The notes below the pieces were generated by a model. That model saw nothing but the letters and a program-made list of their open reading frames with translations, did not search any database and was not told where the DNA came from. Shown here one piece after another: positions 1-8,745 of a DNA stretch of 64,000 nt (position 1 is the stretch's first letter; each line of letters starts with the position of its first letter). The stretch is taken from positions 154,820 to 218,819 of the forward strand of contig NZ_LRUE01000018.1 of the NCBI RefSeq assembly GCF_001550135.1, read 5' to 3'. Position numbers and translations under genes: made by a program. Source of the DNA: Pseudoalteromonas shioyasakiensis. Its GTDB lineage: Bacteria > Pseudomonadota > Gammaproteobacteria > Enterobacterales > Alteromonadaceae.

Positions 1-336
1 AATTTAGAAGGCTTCATTCTCGACGAAGCTTACCTAAGTTCAATTCAATCCAAATTCAGTCAAGCTAAAGATAATTTTTGTGGTTATGGAATAGCTACTA
101 CCTGCATAAGTAACCCAGAGACGAACTGGGTTGGTAAAGATACTTATATTCAAAAAGAAGGCATACACGACGACTTTGGCTTTTATGACTCACCCGATGA
201 ATTCTATGCTGAGCAGGGAACCAATCTAACGGGTATTAAACGTTGGGCGTACCAAAACTTTATCCGTCATATCATTAATTGGAATGTACAAAGGCTTAGA
301 AGAAAAAATGTAACCGCCGAGGCTCAACATGCATAA
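1..336 (+). CDS. C-terminal part of an unrecognised protein
   Basis: Frame 1 is open from the first base to a TAA at 334-336, giving the last 111 residues of a protein whose start lies outside the window. I do not recognise the family. The fragment is soluble-looking, rich in aromatic residues (for example FGFYDSPDEFY) and ends in a basic stretch (VQRLRRKN). The stop overlaps the start of the CDF transporter gene by 8 bases, so the two are probably co-transcribed and translationally coupled. It may be an island backbone gene or another metal-resistance accessory gene. Codon use looks normal and the frame is not interrupted. Confidence 0.6.
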   Translation, partial: NLEGFILDEAYLSSIQSKFSQAKDNFCGYGIATTCISNPETNWVGKDTYIQKEGIHDDFGFYDSPDEFYAEQGTNLTGIKRWAYQNFIRHIINWNVQRLRRKNVTAEAQHA

Positions 337-1228
337 CCACTCTCACGGTCATGATCACCCTCACAATGATGAGGACGCTTCGAGACGCATTGGCTGGGCT
401 TTTTTTCTAAACCTCACGTTTACCATCATCGAATTTATCGGAGGTTGGTTAACCAATAGTACGGCAATCATGGCAGATGCTATCCATGATTTAGGAGATA
501 GCATCTCCATAGGCACCGCATGGGGATTAAATAAGCTCAGTAACAAGCCTGCCTCTAGCCAGTTTTCATATGGTTACAAGCGCTTTTCATTGCTTGGCGC
601 ATTGATTAACGGTTTGGTATTAACTGTTGGTTCTGTTTTTATACTAATTGAGGCCATACCAAGATTAGCTAACCCCGAAATGCCTCAAGTCGAAGGAATG
701 CTTTTATTAGCTATTTTTGGCATGGTGGTAAACGGTTACGCTGCCTATAAGCTAAGTCATGGAAAGACCTTAAATGAACGAGTTTTAAACTGGCACTTGC
801 TTGAAGACGTTTTAGGTTGGATAGCTATATTTATTGTATCAATCGTATTGATGTTTGTTGAATGGCCCATACTCGATCCTATTTTATCAATTGGGTTTAC
901 CCTTTTTATTTTATTTAATGTTGTAAGAACACTGAAAACGACACTTATGCTCTTCTTGCAAGCGACACCAGATATTGATCTTATTGAAAATATTAAATCG
1001 AAAATAGTTTCTAAAGCCATTGTGGGTGAAGTACATCACTTACACATCTGGTCACTTGATGGTGAACACAACGTTTTAACCGCCCATATTGTTTTAAACA
1101 CTGAAATATCTAACGAAGAGCTGAAATCGTACAAGCTAGAGTTGCGACAGGAGCTTAAAGAGTTTGATTTTGCTCATACAACAATTGAAATAGAGTTCAT
1201 AGACGAGCAATGTCGTGACGCAAGCTAA
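329..1228 (+). CDS. czcD: Cation diffusion facilitator (CzcD/ZitB-like metal exporter)
   Basis: Inner-membrane antiporter of the CDF family that exports Zn(II), and often Cd(II) or Co(II), from the cytoplasm in exchange for protons. The 299-residue length is typical. The N-terminus is His-rich (residues 2-12). About six membrane segments follow, and then a cytoplasmic ferredoxin-like domain with the HHLHIW motif. Transport-site residues are visible as D50-x3-D54 in TM2 (with H53) and H156-x3-D160 in TM5, the Zn/Cd/Co pattern. The start overlaps the preceding gene by 8 bases. It precedes the RPP-tailed small protein and czcCBA on the same strand, so it forms the cytoplasm-to-periplasm step of a two-stage efflux route. 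Confidence 0.9.
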   Translation: MHNHSHGHDHPHNDEDASRRIGWAFFLNLTFTIIEFIGGWLTNSTAIMADAIHDLGDSISIGTAWGLNKLSNKPASSQFSYGYKRFSLLGALINGLVLTVGSVFILIEAIPRLANPEMPQVEGMLLLAIFGMVVNGYAAYKLSHGKTLNERVLNWHLLEDVLGWIAIFIVSIVLMFVEWPILDPILSIGFTLFILFNVVRTLKTTLMLFLQATPDIDLIENIKSKIVSKAIVGEVHHLHIWSLDGEHNVLTAHIVLNTEISNEELKSYKLELRQELKEFDFAHTTIEIEFIDEQCRDAS

Positions 1229-1273
1229 ACGATAGTGTTAACATTGGCATAACTAAGAGATAGTTGAAACGAA

Positions 1274-1636
1274 ATGAATATTAAACAATTCCCTGCATAC
1301 ATCATGATAGTGCTGATATTACTTCAGTCATTTTCTGCTGTGGCAAAAGTTGCTGATGTTCATATTGTTGATTCCGAGCATATAAAAACCGAGCATGTTC
1401 ATGCTTTAGATGACCACATTTCTTCTGAAAAATTAATACAATCATCAGCAGATAATGACCAACACAACCCCGCTGATTGTCATCATTGCGGACACTGCAA
1501 TGGCTCGCATGTACAGTTTGCTACGCATGTTTACATCAGTAGAGACATTGATTTCAAATCAAGTCAGGTATTTGATTATTTAAAAGTAGTCATTGAAGCT
1601 CCCCCTTCCAGATTACTTCGACCTCCCAAAAGTTAG
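1274..1636 (+). CDS. Small exported Cys/His-rich protein ending in RPP (CruR/CopL-like candidate)
   Basis: 120 residues: an N-terminal hydrophobic segment (about residues 7-24, signal peptide or anchor), a His-rich middle, a C-HH-C-GH-C cluster (about residues 69-75), and a C-terminus reading LLRPPKS. Small proteins with a CxxC cluster and a terminal R-(A)-P-P motif are found in the DUF2946 family (CruR) and in CopL. There they sit at the front of copper operons and act as regulators, CruR as a nascent chain that senses copper. Here the gene lies between czcD and czcC and is followed 18 bases after its stop by a strong hairpin. I infer a similar regulatory or metal-binding role, but the metal is uncertain. 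A plain periplasmic metal chaperone is the alternative. Confidence 0.65.
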   Translation: MNIKQFPAYIMIVLILLQSFSAVAKVADVHIVDSEHIKTEHVHALDDHISSEKLIQSSADNDQHNPADCHHCGHCNGSHVQFATHVYISRDIDFKSSQVFDYLKVVIEAPPSRLLRPPKS

Positions 1637-1654
1637 TCCTTTTATTTAATTGGC

Positions 1655-1677
1655 GCGTTAGGCGGTGAAGCCAACGC
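1655..1677 (+). promoter_or_regulatory. Stem-loop between the RPP-tailed ORF and czcC
   Basis: GCGTT(A)GGC, loop GGTGAA, GCCAACGC: an 8-bp GC-rich stem with one bulged A, located between the stop at 1636 and the czcC start at 1706. It has no T-run after it, so it is not a classical intrinsic terminator. Its place fits a post-transcriptional control element coupled to translation of the upstream ORF (inference). Confidence 0.5.
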
Positions 1678-1705
1678 TCGTTTCATAAAATAAACAGGAC
1701 AAAAT

Positions 1706-3034
1706 ATGAATATGTCTTATTTTAAGGCCCCCGTACTTGCTTGGAAGAAAGTAAAACGGTTGCTTCTGTTGTCGTTTTTAGTGACAACTAATAATGTATT
1801 TGCAAATGACTTAACTGTTGATTCAGTTTCATTGTCAGAGGCAATACAACGAACACTTGCAAACAACCCACAGCTAACAGCTTTTAAATACAAACAAAAG
1901 CGTTTAGACGGCGAGTTAGCTACCGCAGGGTTAAAACCTGAATATAACGTCAGCGCTGAATTGGAAAACTTTGCAGGTACAGGTGATGTATCTGGATTCA
2001 GCGACGCTGAACTTACCTTATCAATATCTTCCGTGGTGGAATTGGGAGATAAGGTAAATAGCAGAAAGCTTTATGTTAATGCCCAACAGCAAGCAATAGC
2101 TGTTGAAAAAAGAATACAAACACTCGATATTTTGGGTGAAGTAGCAGCTCGCTATATCGATGTTTTGACGTTACAGCAAATCATGCTCGTCAATGAAAAT
2201 GCAGAAAAGCTAGCACGAGAAACCTATCAAACTGTCTCCAAAAAAGTTCGTGTTGGTTCGGCACCGTCATCAGAGCAAAAACGAGCTGATGCAGCTTTAG
2301 CAACAGCTCGACTAAAGACGCTAACCATTTCCAAGCAGTTAGAGGCCAGTGTTCGTAAGTTAGCTATTATGTGGGGAGAACAATCACCGCAATTCTCTCG
2401 TGTATCAGGCGATTTATTTGCACTTCCCAAAACAATATCACTCGAATACATCATGGCTCAACTTTCTCAAAGTCCTCATATATTAGCTTATGCAGAGCAA
2501 TCGAGAATTCAGCAAGCTCAATTACAATCAATCAACGCACAAAGCCACGCTAATATAACGTGGAGCGCAGGTGTGAAAAGACTTGAAGGTAGCAATGAGA
2601 CTGCGTTGGTTGCAGGAATTAGCGTCCCTCTGTTTACGAGTGATAGAAATAGAGGCAGCTATCAATCTCAAAAAGCAAAACTCGATGAAGTTGAGCAGCA
2701 ACGGAAAGCCAGTGAGCGAGCAATTTACAGCCAATTAGCGACATTTTATGCGGCTCAGGAAGAGGCTCGCCTTACGGTTGAAACCTTACAAACCAGTATT
2801 ATTCCGCCTCAAGAAAGTGCTTTGTCATTAGTGCAAAAAGCCTATTCGGACGGGCGCTTTAGTTATTTAGAGCTAGTTTCAGTTCAAAAAGAGCTTATTG
2901 AGATGCAATATGCGCTTATTTTTGCCGCAAGTGAGGTTCACAAACAAAGCGCCTCCATTGAGTCCTTATCAGGCATTCCATTAATTTCTTCCGGCAATAC
3001 AGAAAGCCAACTTTCAAGCTTTATTGAGAATTAA
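1706..3034 (+). CDS. czcC: TolC-family outer-membrane factor of the Czc efflux system
   Basis: Outer-membrane channel component of a tripartite heavy-metal RND pump. The protein has 442 residues with a hydrophobic signal segment at about residues 17-34 and the two long alpha-helical repeat regions typical of the OEP/TolC fold (SLSEAIQRTLANNPQL at the start of the first). ATG at 1706 is followed by a second ATG two codons later, and either could be used. It is followed after 2 bases by the membrane fusion protein gene and then by the RND pump, so the three form czcCBA. It carries no obvious metal-binding cluster of its own. Confidence 0.85.
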   Translation: MNMSYFKAPVLAWKKVKRLLLLSFLVTTNNVFANDLTVDSVSLSEAIQRTLANNPQLTAFKYKQKRLDGELATAGLKPEYNVSAELENFAGTGDVSGFSDAELTLSISSVVELGDKVNSRKLYVNAQQQAIAVEKRIQTLDILGEVAARYIDVLTLQQIMLVNENAEKLARETYQTVSKKVRVGSAPSSEQKRADAALATARLKTLTISKQLEASVRKLAIMWGEQSPQFSRVSGDLFALPKTISLEYIMAQLSQSPHILAYAEQSRIQQAQLQSINAQSHANITWSAGVKRLEGSNETALVAGISVPLFTSDRNRGSYQSQKAKLDEVEQQRKASERAIYSQLATFYAAQEEARLTVETLQTSIIPPQESALSLVQKAYSDGRFSYLELVSVQKELIEMQYALIFAASEVHKQSASIESLSGIPLISSGNTESQLSSFIEN

Positions 3035-3036
3035 TC

Positions 3037-3951
3037 ATGAAAAAGAAAAATATATTAAATTCACCAATCAGCCTTTTCAAATTAATGCTTGTTGCTGTAA
3101 TTGGTTTCACCTCCATCACGACCTCAGCCAGTGAAGAACACAAAGATGAAATAGTCTCTATGTCTGTTGAGATGGCTAAACAAAACAGCATTGAAACAGT
3201 AGCAGCAACTAGCGGTGTTATTCATAACGAAGAAGTTGTATATGGAAAAATCGTTGCCGATCCTGCCTCACTTGCGCACGTTAACGCTAGATTCGATGGT
3301 GTTATTAAGGAAGTAAAAGTCAATCTCGGCGAAGAGGTCAAAAAAGGTGAAACGTTGGTAGTGATTGAATCCAATGAGAGCTTAAATCAATATTCGATAA
3401 AAGCACCAATGTCTGGGCGTATAGTCGCTAGGCAAGCCAATATTGGCGAGCTTACAAATGGTGAAAACTTGCTGACAATAGCCAATTTTGACGTGGTTTG
3501 GGCACAACTATCAGTGTTTCCTACTCAGCTAAGTAAGGTTAACGCTAACCAGCAGGTGCTAATTCATAGCACTGAATTTAATCAAAGTGCGCAAATTAGC
3601 TATTTAACACCATCACTAAACGACAAGCCATACTCATTGGCATTTGTAAAATTGGATAACAAAACCAACAAGTGGCCGCTTGGCACTGTAATTAAAGGTG
3701 CGGTTACGACCAGTCAACACTCTGCTCCAGTTGTTGTGCCAAAAGGAGCCATTCAAGAGTTTGAAGGCAAAGATGTTGTTTTTATTAAAGAAGGCAATGA
3801 ATACCACCCTAGCGCCGTAAAAACTGGCGCTTCAGACGCTATCAATATTGCTATCATCGACGGTTTGAACGTCGGCGAAAGTGTGGTTGTAAAGAACAGT
3901 TATCTGCTAGTTGCTGATCTAAAAAAATCGGAGGCTGGACATGAACACTAA
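3037..3951 (+). CDS. czcB: Periplasmic adaptor (membrane fusion protein) of the Czc efflux system
   Basis: HlyD/RND-type adaptor that joins the inner-membrane pump to the outer-membrane channel. It has 304 residues with a signal segment (about residues 11-32), a barrel-sandwich (lipoyl-like) hybrid domain (ARFDGVIKEVKVNLGEEVKKG and the matching half SIKAPMSGRIVARQANIGE), then beta-barrel and membrane-proximal domains. It is short for CzcB proteins and lacks the long N-terminal metal-binding extension of the Cupriavidus protein. It also has almost no alpha-hairpin between the two lipoyl halves. The C-terminus (AGHEH) is slightly His-rich. It lies 2 bases after czcC and 54 bases before the czcA start. 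Confidence 0.85.
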   Translation: MKKKNILNSPISLFKLMLVAVIGFTSITTSASEEHKDEIVSMSVEMAKQNSIETVAATSGVIHNEEVVYGKIVADPASLAHVNARFDGVIKEVKVNLGEEVKKGETLVVIESNESLNQYSIKAPMSGRIVARQANIGELTNGENLLTIANFDVVWAQLSVFPTQLSKVNANQQVLIHSTEFNQSAQISYLTPSLNDKPYSLAFVKLDNKTNKWPLGTVIKGAVTTSQHSAPVVVPKGAIQEFEGKDVVFIKEGNEYHPSAVKTGASDAINIAIIDGLNVGESVVVKNSYLLVADLKKSEAGHEH

Positions 3952-4005
3952 TCTCCGACCTTTTTGTCCTCTACATATTGGCTTCAGTATTATCGAGGTG
4001 AAAAT

Positions 4006-7000
4006 ATGATCGCTTGGATACTAGAATTATCTATCCGTAGACGTGGTACTATGTTGCTTATGGCCTTGTTTATCATCGCTTTAGGAATATGGAACTATCA
4101 GAAGCTACCTATTGACGCTGTGCCAGATATAACCAATGTACAGGTACAAATAAACACGCAGGCTCAAGGTTATTCACCTTTGGAAACAGAGCAACGGATT
4201 ACGTTTATCGTCGAAACGGGCTTGGCAGGTTTACCTAAGCTGGATTATACCCGTTCACTTTCTCGATATGGCCTGTCGCAAGTGACTGTTGTGTTTGAAG
4301 AAGGCACAGATTTGTATTTTGCCAGAAACCTAATCAATGAGCGACTTAGCGCAATTAAGGAGCAACTACCGTTTGGCATTGAACCAGAAATGGGACCAAT
4401 TGCTACGGGCCTCGGTGAAATATACATGTACAGTATAACTGCCGACGAAAGTGCAAAGCAGAATAATGGCTTACCCTATGATGCGATGGCGTTAAGGGAG
4501 ATCCATGACTGGGTAGTGAAACCACAACTTGCATTGGTTAAAGGGATTACGGAAATCAATGCAATTGGTGGCTATAAAAAGCAATACCATATCAATCCCG
4601 ATCCGTTAAGGATGTTGCACTTCGGTATTACCAGTGAAGCACTATCAAATGCAATAATGCGAAATAATGCAAATCAAGGGGCTGGATTCATCGAAAGAAG
4701 CGGACAGCAAATTCTTGTTCGTTCACAAGCTCAGTTGCAATCTATTCAAGACATCCAAAACGTCATTATAAAAAGCGACGACGGCACACTTGTAAAAGTT
4801 AAAGATGTCGCCGAAGTTGCGATAGGAAAAGAGCTAAGGACAGGAGCTGCATCACTGGAAGGCAAGGAAAGTGTGATTGGCACCGCAATGATGCTGGTAG
4901 GAGAAAATTCACGCTCGGTGGCATTGGCTGTTGGTGACAAGCTTAGTGAAATCCAAAACAGTTTACCTCAAGGCGTGTCCATAGTTCCCTTATATGACAG
5001 GACAACTCTGGTTGATAAAGCAATTAGCACCGTACAGAAAAATCTTATTGAAGGTGCATTACTGGTTATCTTCGTATTGTTCCTATTACTGGGTAACATA
5101 CGCGCCGCTTTGATTACCGCCGCAGTAATTCCTTTGGCAATGTTGGCAACAATCACGGGCATGGTTCAAAGCAAAGTCTCTGCGAATTTAATGAGTCTGG
5201 GAGCCTTAGATTTTGGATTGATTGTCGATGGCGCGGTAATAATCGTTGAGAACTGCATTAGGCGGTTAGCAGAAAGCCAAAAACGAAATAGTTCTGTCAT
5301 TTCCCTGAAAGAACGCCTAGACATTGTTTATTCTGCTACCAATGAGGTTATACGACCTAGTGTTTTTGGCGTATTGATCATAACGATTGTCTATTTACCT
5401 TTGTTTACCTTATCGGGTGTCGAGGGCAAAATGTTTCATCCGATGGCCGCAACGGTGATAATCGCTCTATTGTCTGCAATGGTATTTACCTTCACGCTAG
5501 TCCCCGCTGCGGTTGCTTTATTCTTGAAAGGCAAAATCAGCGAAAAAGAAAGTCCAGTAATTGTCGGCGCTAAGTCAGTTTATAGTCCTGTTTTGAAGTG
5601 GGCTTTAAAACTACGTTGGCTAGTTGTTTGCGGCGCTGCTTTACTTGTGACATTTAGCATATTACTTGGTAGTAAATTAGGATCTGAATTTGTTCCTCAA
5701 CTTAATGAAGGTGACATTGCACTGCACGCGATGCGTATTCCGGGCACGGGTATTGACCAAGCTGTAGAAATGCAGAAGGTACTTGAACAACAAATTATGA
5801 AATATGATGAAGTTGTTACGGTGTTTTCAAAAACGGGCACAGCAGAAGTTGCGACAGACGCGATGCCGCCAAATGTGACTGATACTTTTCTGATATTAAA
5901 GCCGAGAGAGCAATGGCCCGACCCTAATTTAACGAAAGAGGATTTTGTTGAAAGGCTGGAAAAAGATCTCAGCTCTATTCCCGGCAATAATTATGAGTTT
6001 ACTCAACCAATTCAGATGCGATTTAACGAATTAATTAGCGGAGTAAGAGCTGATTTAGGGATTAAGCTCTACGGTGATGATCTATCCCAACTTGTCATTT
6101 CTGCACAAGAAGTTTTGGCTACACTCAATACAATTTCAGGTGTTGCTGATGCGCGGCTCGAACAAGTTGATGACGTGCCTATCTTTACCGTTAACCCCAA
6201 GCCTGAAGCATTAGCGCTATACGGGTTGGATGCAAGCGACTTACAGTCTTGGTTAAAAACAGTCGTGTCAGGTGAAGGCGCAGGGTTAATATTCGAAGGT
6301 GATCGTCGATTTGAAATTGTAGTTAGATATCCTGAGCTGTTGAGAGCCAACCTTGATCAGCTAGGTAATTTGCCAATCGCGACAGAAAGTGGTGAGTTTG
6401 TACCTGTAAGCGAAGTTGCAGAGTTAAATTATACGACAGTTCCAAGTCAAATAAGCCGAGAAAATGGTAAGCGACGAATTGTAATTACAGCAAATGTTAG
6501 AAACCGAGATCTAGGCTCATTCGTACAAGAGGCACAGCAAAAAATTCAACAAAATGTTGAATTGCCTGCTGGTTATTGGCTTGAGTACGGCGGAACATTT
6601 GAGCAACTTGAGAGTGCAACGCAAAGATTATCCATCGTAGTACCTGCCACATTGTTTGTAATTTTGACACTGCTTGTCATAGCATTTAGTTCAATAAAAG
6701 ATGCCCTGATCATATTTAGTGGTGTGCCTTTAGCACTTACAGGCGGCGTATTGGCTTTGTGGTTAAGAGACATGCCTCTTTCAATTTCTGCTGCTGTTGG
6801 ATTTATCGCTCTTTCAGGGATAGCTGTATTAAATGGACTGGTGATGCTGTCATTCATTAAACAGCGATTACTTGAAACAGGAGAGCTAATAAACTCAATT
6901 ATCGAAGGTGCAACTATCAGGCTTCGCCCTGTATTAATGACCGCTTTGGTTGCTAGCTTAGGTTTCATTCCTATGGCATTAAACGTCGGAACTGGGGCTG

Positions 7001-7116
7001 AAGTTCAGAGGCCATTAGCAACGGTGGTAATTGGAGGGATTATTTCCTCTACTTTACTTACTTTAGTTGTTTTGCCTGTTCTATATAGAATTGTTTACAG
7101 TAAATACAAATCTTAA
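4006..7116 (+). CDS. czcA: CzcA-type heavy-metal RND efflux pump
   Basis: Proton-driven inner-membrane pump of the HME-RND family, expected to move Zn(II), Co(II) or Cd(II) from periplasm or membrane to the outside. About 1,036 residues with the RND pattern of one helix, a large periplasmic loop, and a repeat of this. The fourth-helix motif is DFGLIVDGAVIIVEN, the signature of the Zn/Co/Cd group and not the copper group. I chose ATG at 4006 because GAGGTG lies 5 bases upstream and the protein then begins MIAWILELSI, as in relatives. An in-frame TTG at 3964 is less likely. The gene is followed by a terminator, and no czcRS regulator is present. Confidence 0.92.
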   Translation: MIAWILELSIRRRGTMLLMALFIIALGIWNYQKLPIDAVPDITNVQVQINTQAQGYSPLETEQRITFIVETGLAGLPKLDYTRSLSRYGLSQVTVVFEEGTDLYFARNLINERLSAIKEQLPFGIEPEMGPIATGLGEIYMYSITADESAKQNNGLPYDAMALREIHDWVVKPQLALVKGITEINAIGGYKKQYHINPDPLRMLHFGITSEALSNAIMRNNANQGAGFIERSGQQILVRSQAQLQSIQDIQNVIIKSDDGTLVKVKDVAEVAIGKELRTGAASLEGKESVIGTAMMLVGENSRSVALAVGDKLSEIQNSLPQGVSIVPLYDRTTLVDKAISTVQKNLIEGALLVIFVLFLLLGNIRAALITAAVIPLAMLATITGMVQSKVSANLMSLGALDFGLIVDGAVIIVENCIRRLAESQKRNSSVISLKERLDIVYSATNEVIRPSVFGVLIITIVYLPLFTLSGVEGKMFHPMAATVIIALLSAMVFTFTLVPAAVALFLKGKISEKESPVIVGAKSVYSPVLKWALKLRWLVVCGAALLVTFSILLGSKLGSEFVPQLNEGDIALHAMRIPGTGIDQAVEMQKVLEQQIMKYDEVVTVFSKTGTAEVATDAMPPNVTDTFLILKPREQWPDPNLTKEDFVERLEKDLSSIPGNNYEFTQPIQMRFNELISGVRADLGIKLYGDDLSQLVISAQEVLATLNTISGVADARLEQVDDVPIFTVNPKPEALALYGLDASDLQSWLKTVVSGEGAGLIFEGDRRFEIVVRYPELLRANLDQLGNLPIATESGEFVPVSEVAELNYTTVPSQISRENGKRRIVITANVRNRDLGSFVQEAQQKIQQNVELPAGYWLEYGGTFEQLESATQRLSIVVPATLFVILTLLVIAFSSIKDALIIFSGVPLALTGGVLALWLRDMPLSISAAVGFIALSGIAVLNGLVMLSFIKQRLLETGELINSIIEGATIRLRPVLMTALVASLGFIPMALNVGTGAEVQRPLATVVIGGIISSTLLTLVVLPVLYRIVYSKYKS

Positions 7117-7127
7117 CTTTAATTTAG

Positions 7128-7160
7128 AGGCTTCTCGTAATGTTTTCGAGAAGCCTTTTG
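7128..7160 (+). terminator. Intrinsic terminator after czcA
   Basis: AGGCTTCTCG, loop TAATGTTTT, CGAGAAGCCT followed by TTTG: a 10-bp stem 11 bases after the czcA stop. It closes the plus-strand czc module. Confidence 0.8.
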
Positions 7161-7207
7161 TTAAGTTACTTTTGCTCGTTCAGGTGTGTAAAAAGACCTA
7201 TTTAAAA

Positions 7208-7376
7208 CTAAATTACTTTTAAGACGCCGCGATACATTTGTATCTGACAATGAAACTCATGCTCTCCCTGTGACAAGTTTAATAAGGTAATTTGAGTAAT
7301 TTCATTTAACTTAAGCTGTTCGCTTATATCCAATGAAGGAATAAGCATTATTTCAGCGCAGGGGGATTGCTCTTTA
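7208..7376 (-). pseudogene. Fragment of the cupredoxin-like gene (161-bp partial copy)
   Basis: Positions 7215-7375 repeat 11,893-12,053 with six mismatches by my count (about 96% identity), in the same orientation. The segment encodes the C-terminal half of the cupredoxin-like protein, including the IPSLDIS and GEHEFHCQ motifs, and ends in a stop at 7208. The 5' half is missing, so no functional copper site can form. It lies between the czc terminator and a recombinase remnant and looks like the scar of a duplication or recombination that joined the czc and copper modules. Confidence 0.85.
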
Positions 7377-7404
7377 TGACCGTTATGAACGCACGTCATT
7401 ATTG

Positions 7405-7625
7405 CTAATTGCGCAGATTATGAATGAAACTGGTAAACGGATTATCATTTTTTGTACTGACAGAACCATTAATAATCTTTGAACAATCGCCCCGTTTGTG
7501 AGTACTTTCAATGTCCTCAAGAATAGACTTTAATGATCGGCCTAGCCGATCAAGGCGAGTAACTATTACCTCATCACCCTACCTGATGAAATCGATTAGC
7601 TTCTTTAACTTTTTTCATTTCTAAC
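7405..7625 (-). pseudogene. Remnant of a serine recombinase (resolvase/invertase)
   Basis: Reading leftward from about 7575, the minus strand encodes DEVIVTRLDRLGRSLKSILE, the conserved central segment of Tn3-type resolvases and DNA invertases. It then runs through a degraded continuation (GSVSTKNDNPF) to a stop near 7405. Directly upstream the frame is shifted by about one base and contains two stops. No start codon or N-terminal catalytic serine region is present, so the gene is dead. It indicates that a transposon or invertible element once occupied this junction. Confidence 0.75.
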
Positions 7626-8222
7626 CGAAGTACCAGACACATTGCCTTATAATATTTTTTTACAACCATAATAGCCCAACTGAACAGTTGAGCATTCAAA
7701 TCTTGTTCTCTAGTAGATACTCTTGCAAAACCACTTTCATGTGTAGGAAACTTTTAGCTTTCGGACATGAACGAGATAAAAGATCAATATTCGTTCATTT
7801 AAAAAGTGAAATAAATGACAACTCTAACTATCAAGATTAATTCTTCCACATGCTTTAACTGTGTCTTCACTTGTACACGAGCTTACATTTGTTGAAGCTC
7901 AGCTTGTAGTACTTTGAGTTCCCACATTAGATTGTTAACTAAAGCCAATTCCGCCTGTGTCTATCACAAGTTCAAAACTCAAACTCTAAATATAAGCTGA
8001 TTTGATCTCCTTCAAAGAAGATTTTTTGCCCATAAACTCTTACACCGAAATGTGTAGATTAGTACTGATTCACAATAATTGCGCTGAAATTGAGTCAATC
8101 GTATTACAAATACTCTTATTGATACTGGCTCATTACTTGCAATTTTTCGAGAACATGACCACATGTAGAGAATAATAGGCTAACAGTGGGAAATATTTAC
8201 ACTATCAATGTAAGGATTACTT
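7626..8222. other. Intergenic scar region without intact genes
   Basis: About 600 bases with stops in all frames. A short minus-strand stretch near 7880-7945 can be read as ELALVNNLMWELKVLQAELQQM-stop (given here only as a weak helical fragment) and may be the C-terminal end of a lost regulator or chaperone modulator. I cannot name it with confidence. The last 60 bases contain the leader of the DUF305 gene. Confidence 0.4.
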
Positions 8223-8744
8223 ATGAAATACTCAAGATTTGCTGCAATGATCATCACCTCAACCATTGCTATGTTTGTCATGATGTATCTCAACACTTAC
8301 GCAGTATCACATATATGGTTTAGTGAAACGCGTATCTATATGGCGTTGTATATGGGAGCAGGTATGGCAATGATCATGCTGGCCTTTATGCTTGGCATGT
8401 ACAGTAACAAGAAGCTCAACATGGCTATTTTTCTATTGGCGACAATACTGTTCGCCATATGTCTTTATCTTGTTCGCTCTCAAAGCACAATTTCTGACAC
8501 TGCCTACATGAAAGCGATGATTCCTCATCACTCCATTGCTATTCTTACTAGTGAGCATTCAACTTTGGAGGATGTACGCGTGCGTGAATTGGCAAATGGT
8601 ATTATTAAAGCCCAACGAAAAGAAATAAAAGAAATGGAATGGCTGATTAAGGATATTTCTGAAAATGGAAAGGTCAGCTCACAAGCTCAGGCTGAGCAAC
8701 GACCGCTCCCAAAGTTTGAAGGCACACTGAACAAAGGAGACTAA
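8223..8744 (+). CDS. DUF305-family membrane protein
   Basis: 173 residues with three N-terminal membrane segments (about residues 7-27, 37-57 and 65-84), then a periplasmic helical region with the DUF305 core MKAMIPHHSIAI and AQRKEIKEME. DUF305 proteins often occur in copper and mercury resistance clusters. The conserved His pair (PHHS) and Met residues are thought to bind metal, but the function is not established. The gene is followed after 1 base by the glutaredoxin-MauE fusion, so they form a two-gene unit read rightward, away from the leftward copper operon. Confidence 0.75.
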   Translation: MKYSRFAAMIITSTIAMFVMMYLNTYAVSHIWFSETRIYMALYMGAGMAMIMLAFMLGMYSNKKLNMAIFLLATILFAICLYLVRSQSTISDTAYMKAMIPHHSIAILTSEHSTLEDVRVRELANGIIKAQRKEIKEMEWLIKDISENGKVSSQAQAEQRPLPKFEGTLNKGD

Positions 8745-8745
8745 G

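Noticed and set aside
1655..1677. Sequence GCGTTAGGC / GCCAACGC recalls an integron attC end (GTTAGGC core).
   Set aside because: Only one core-like site is present, the partner does not fit the RYYYAAC consensus, and there is no gene-cassette layout or integrase. The hairpin explanation is better.
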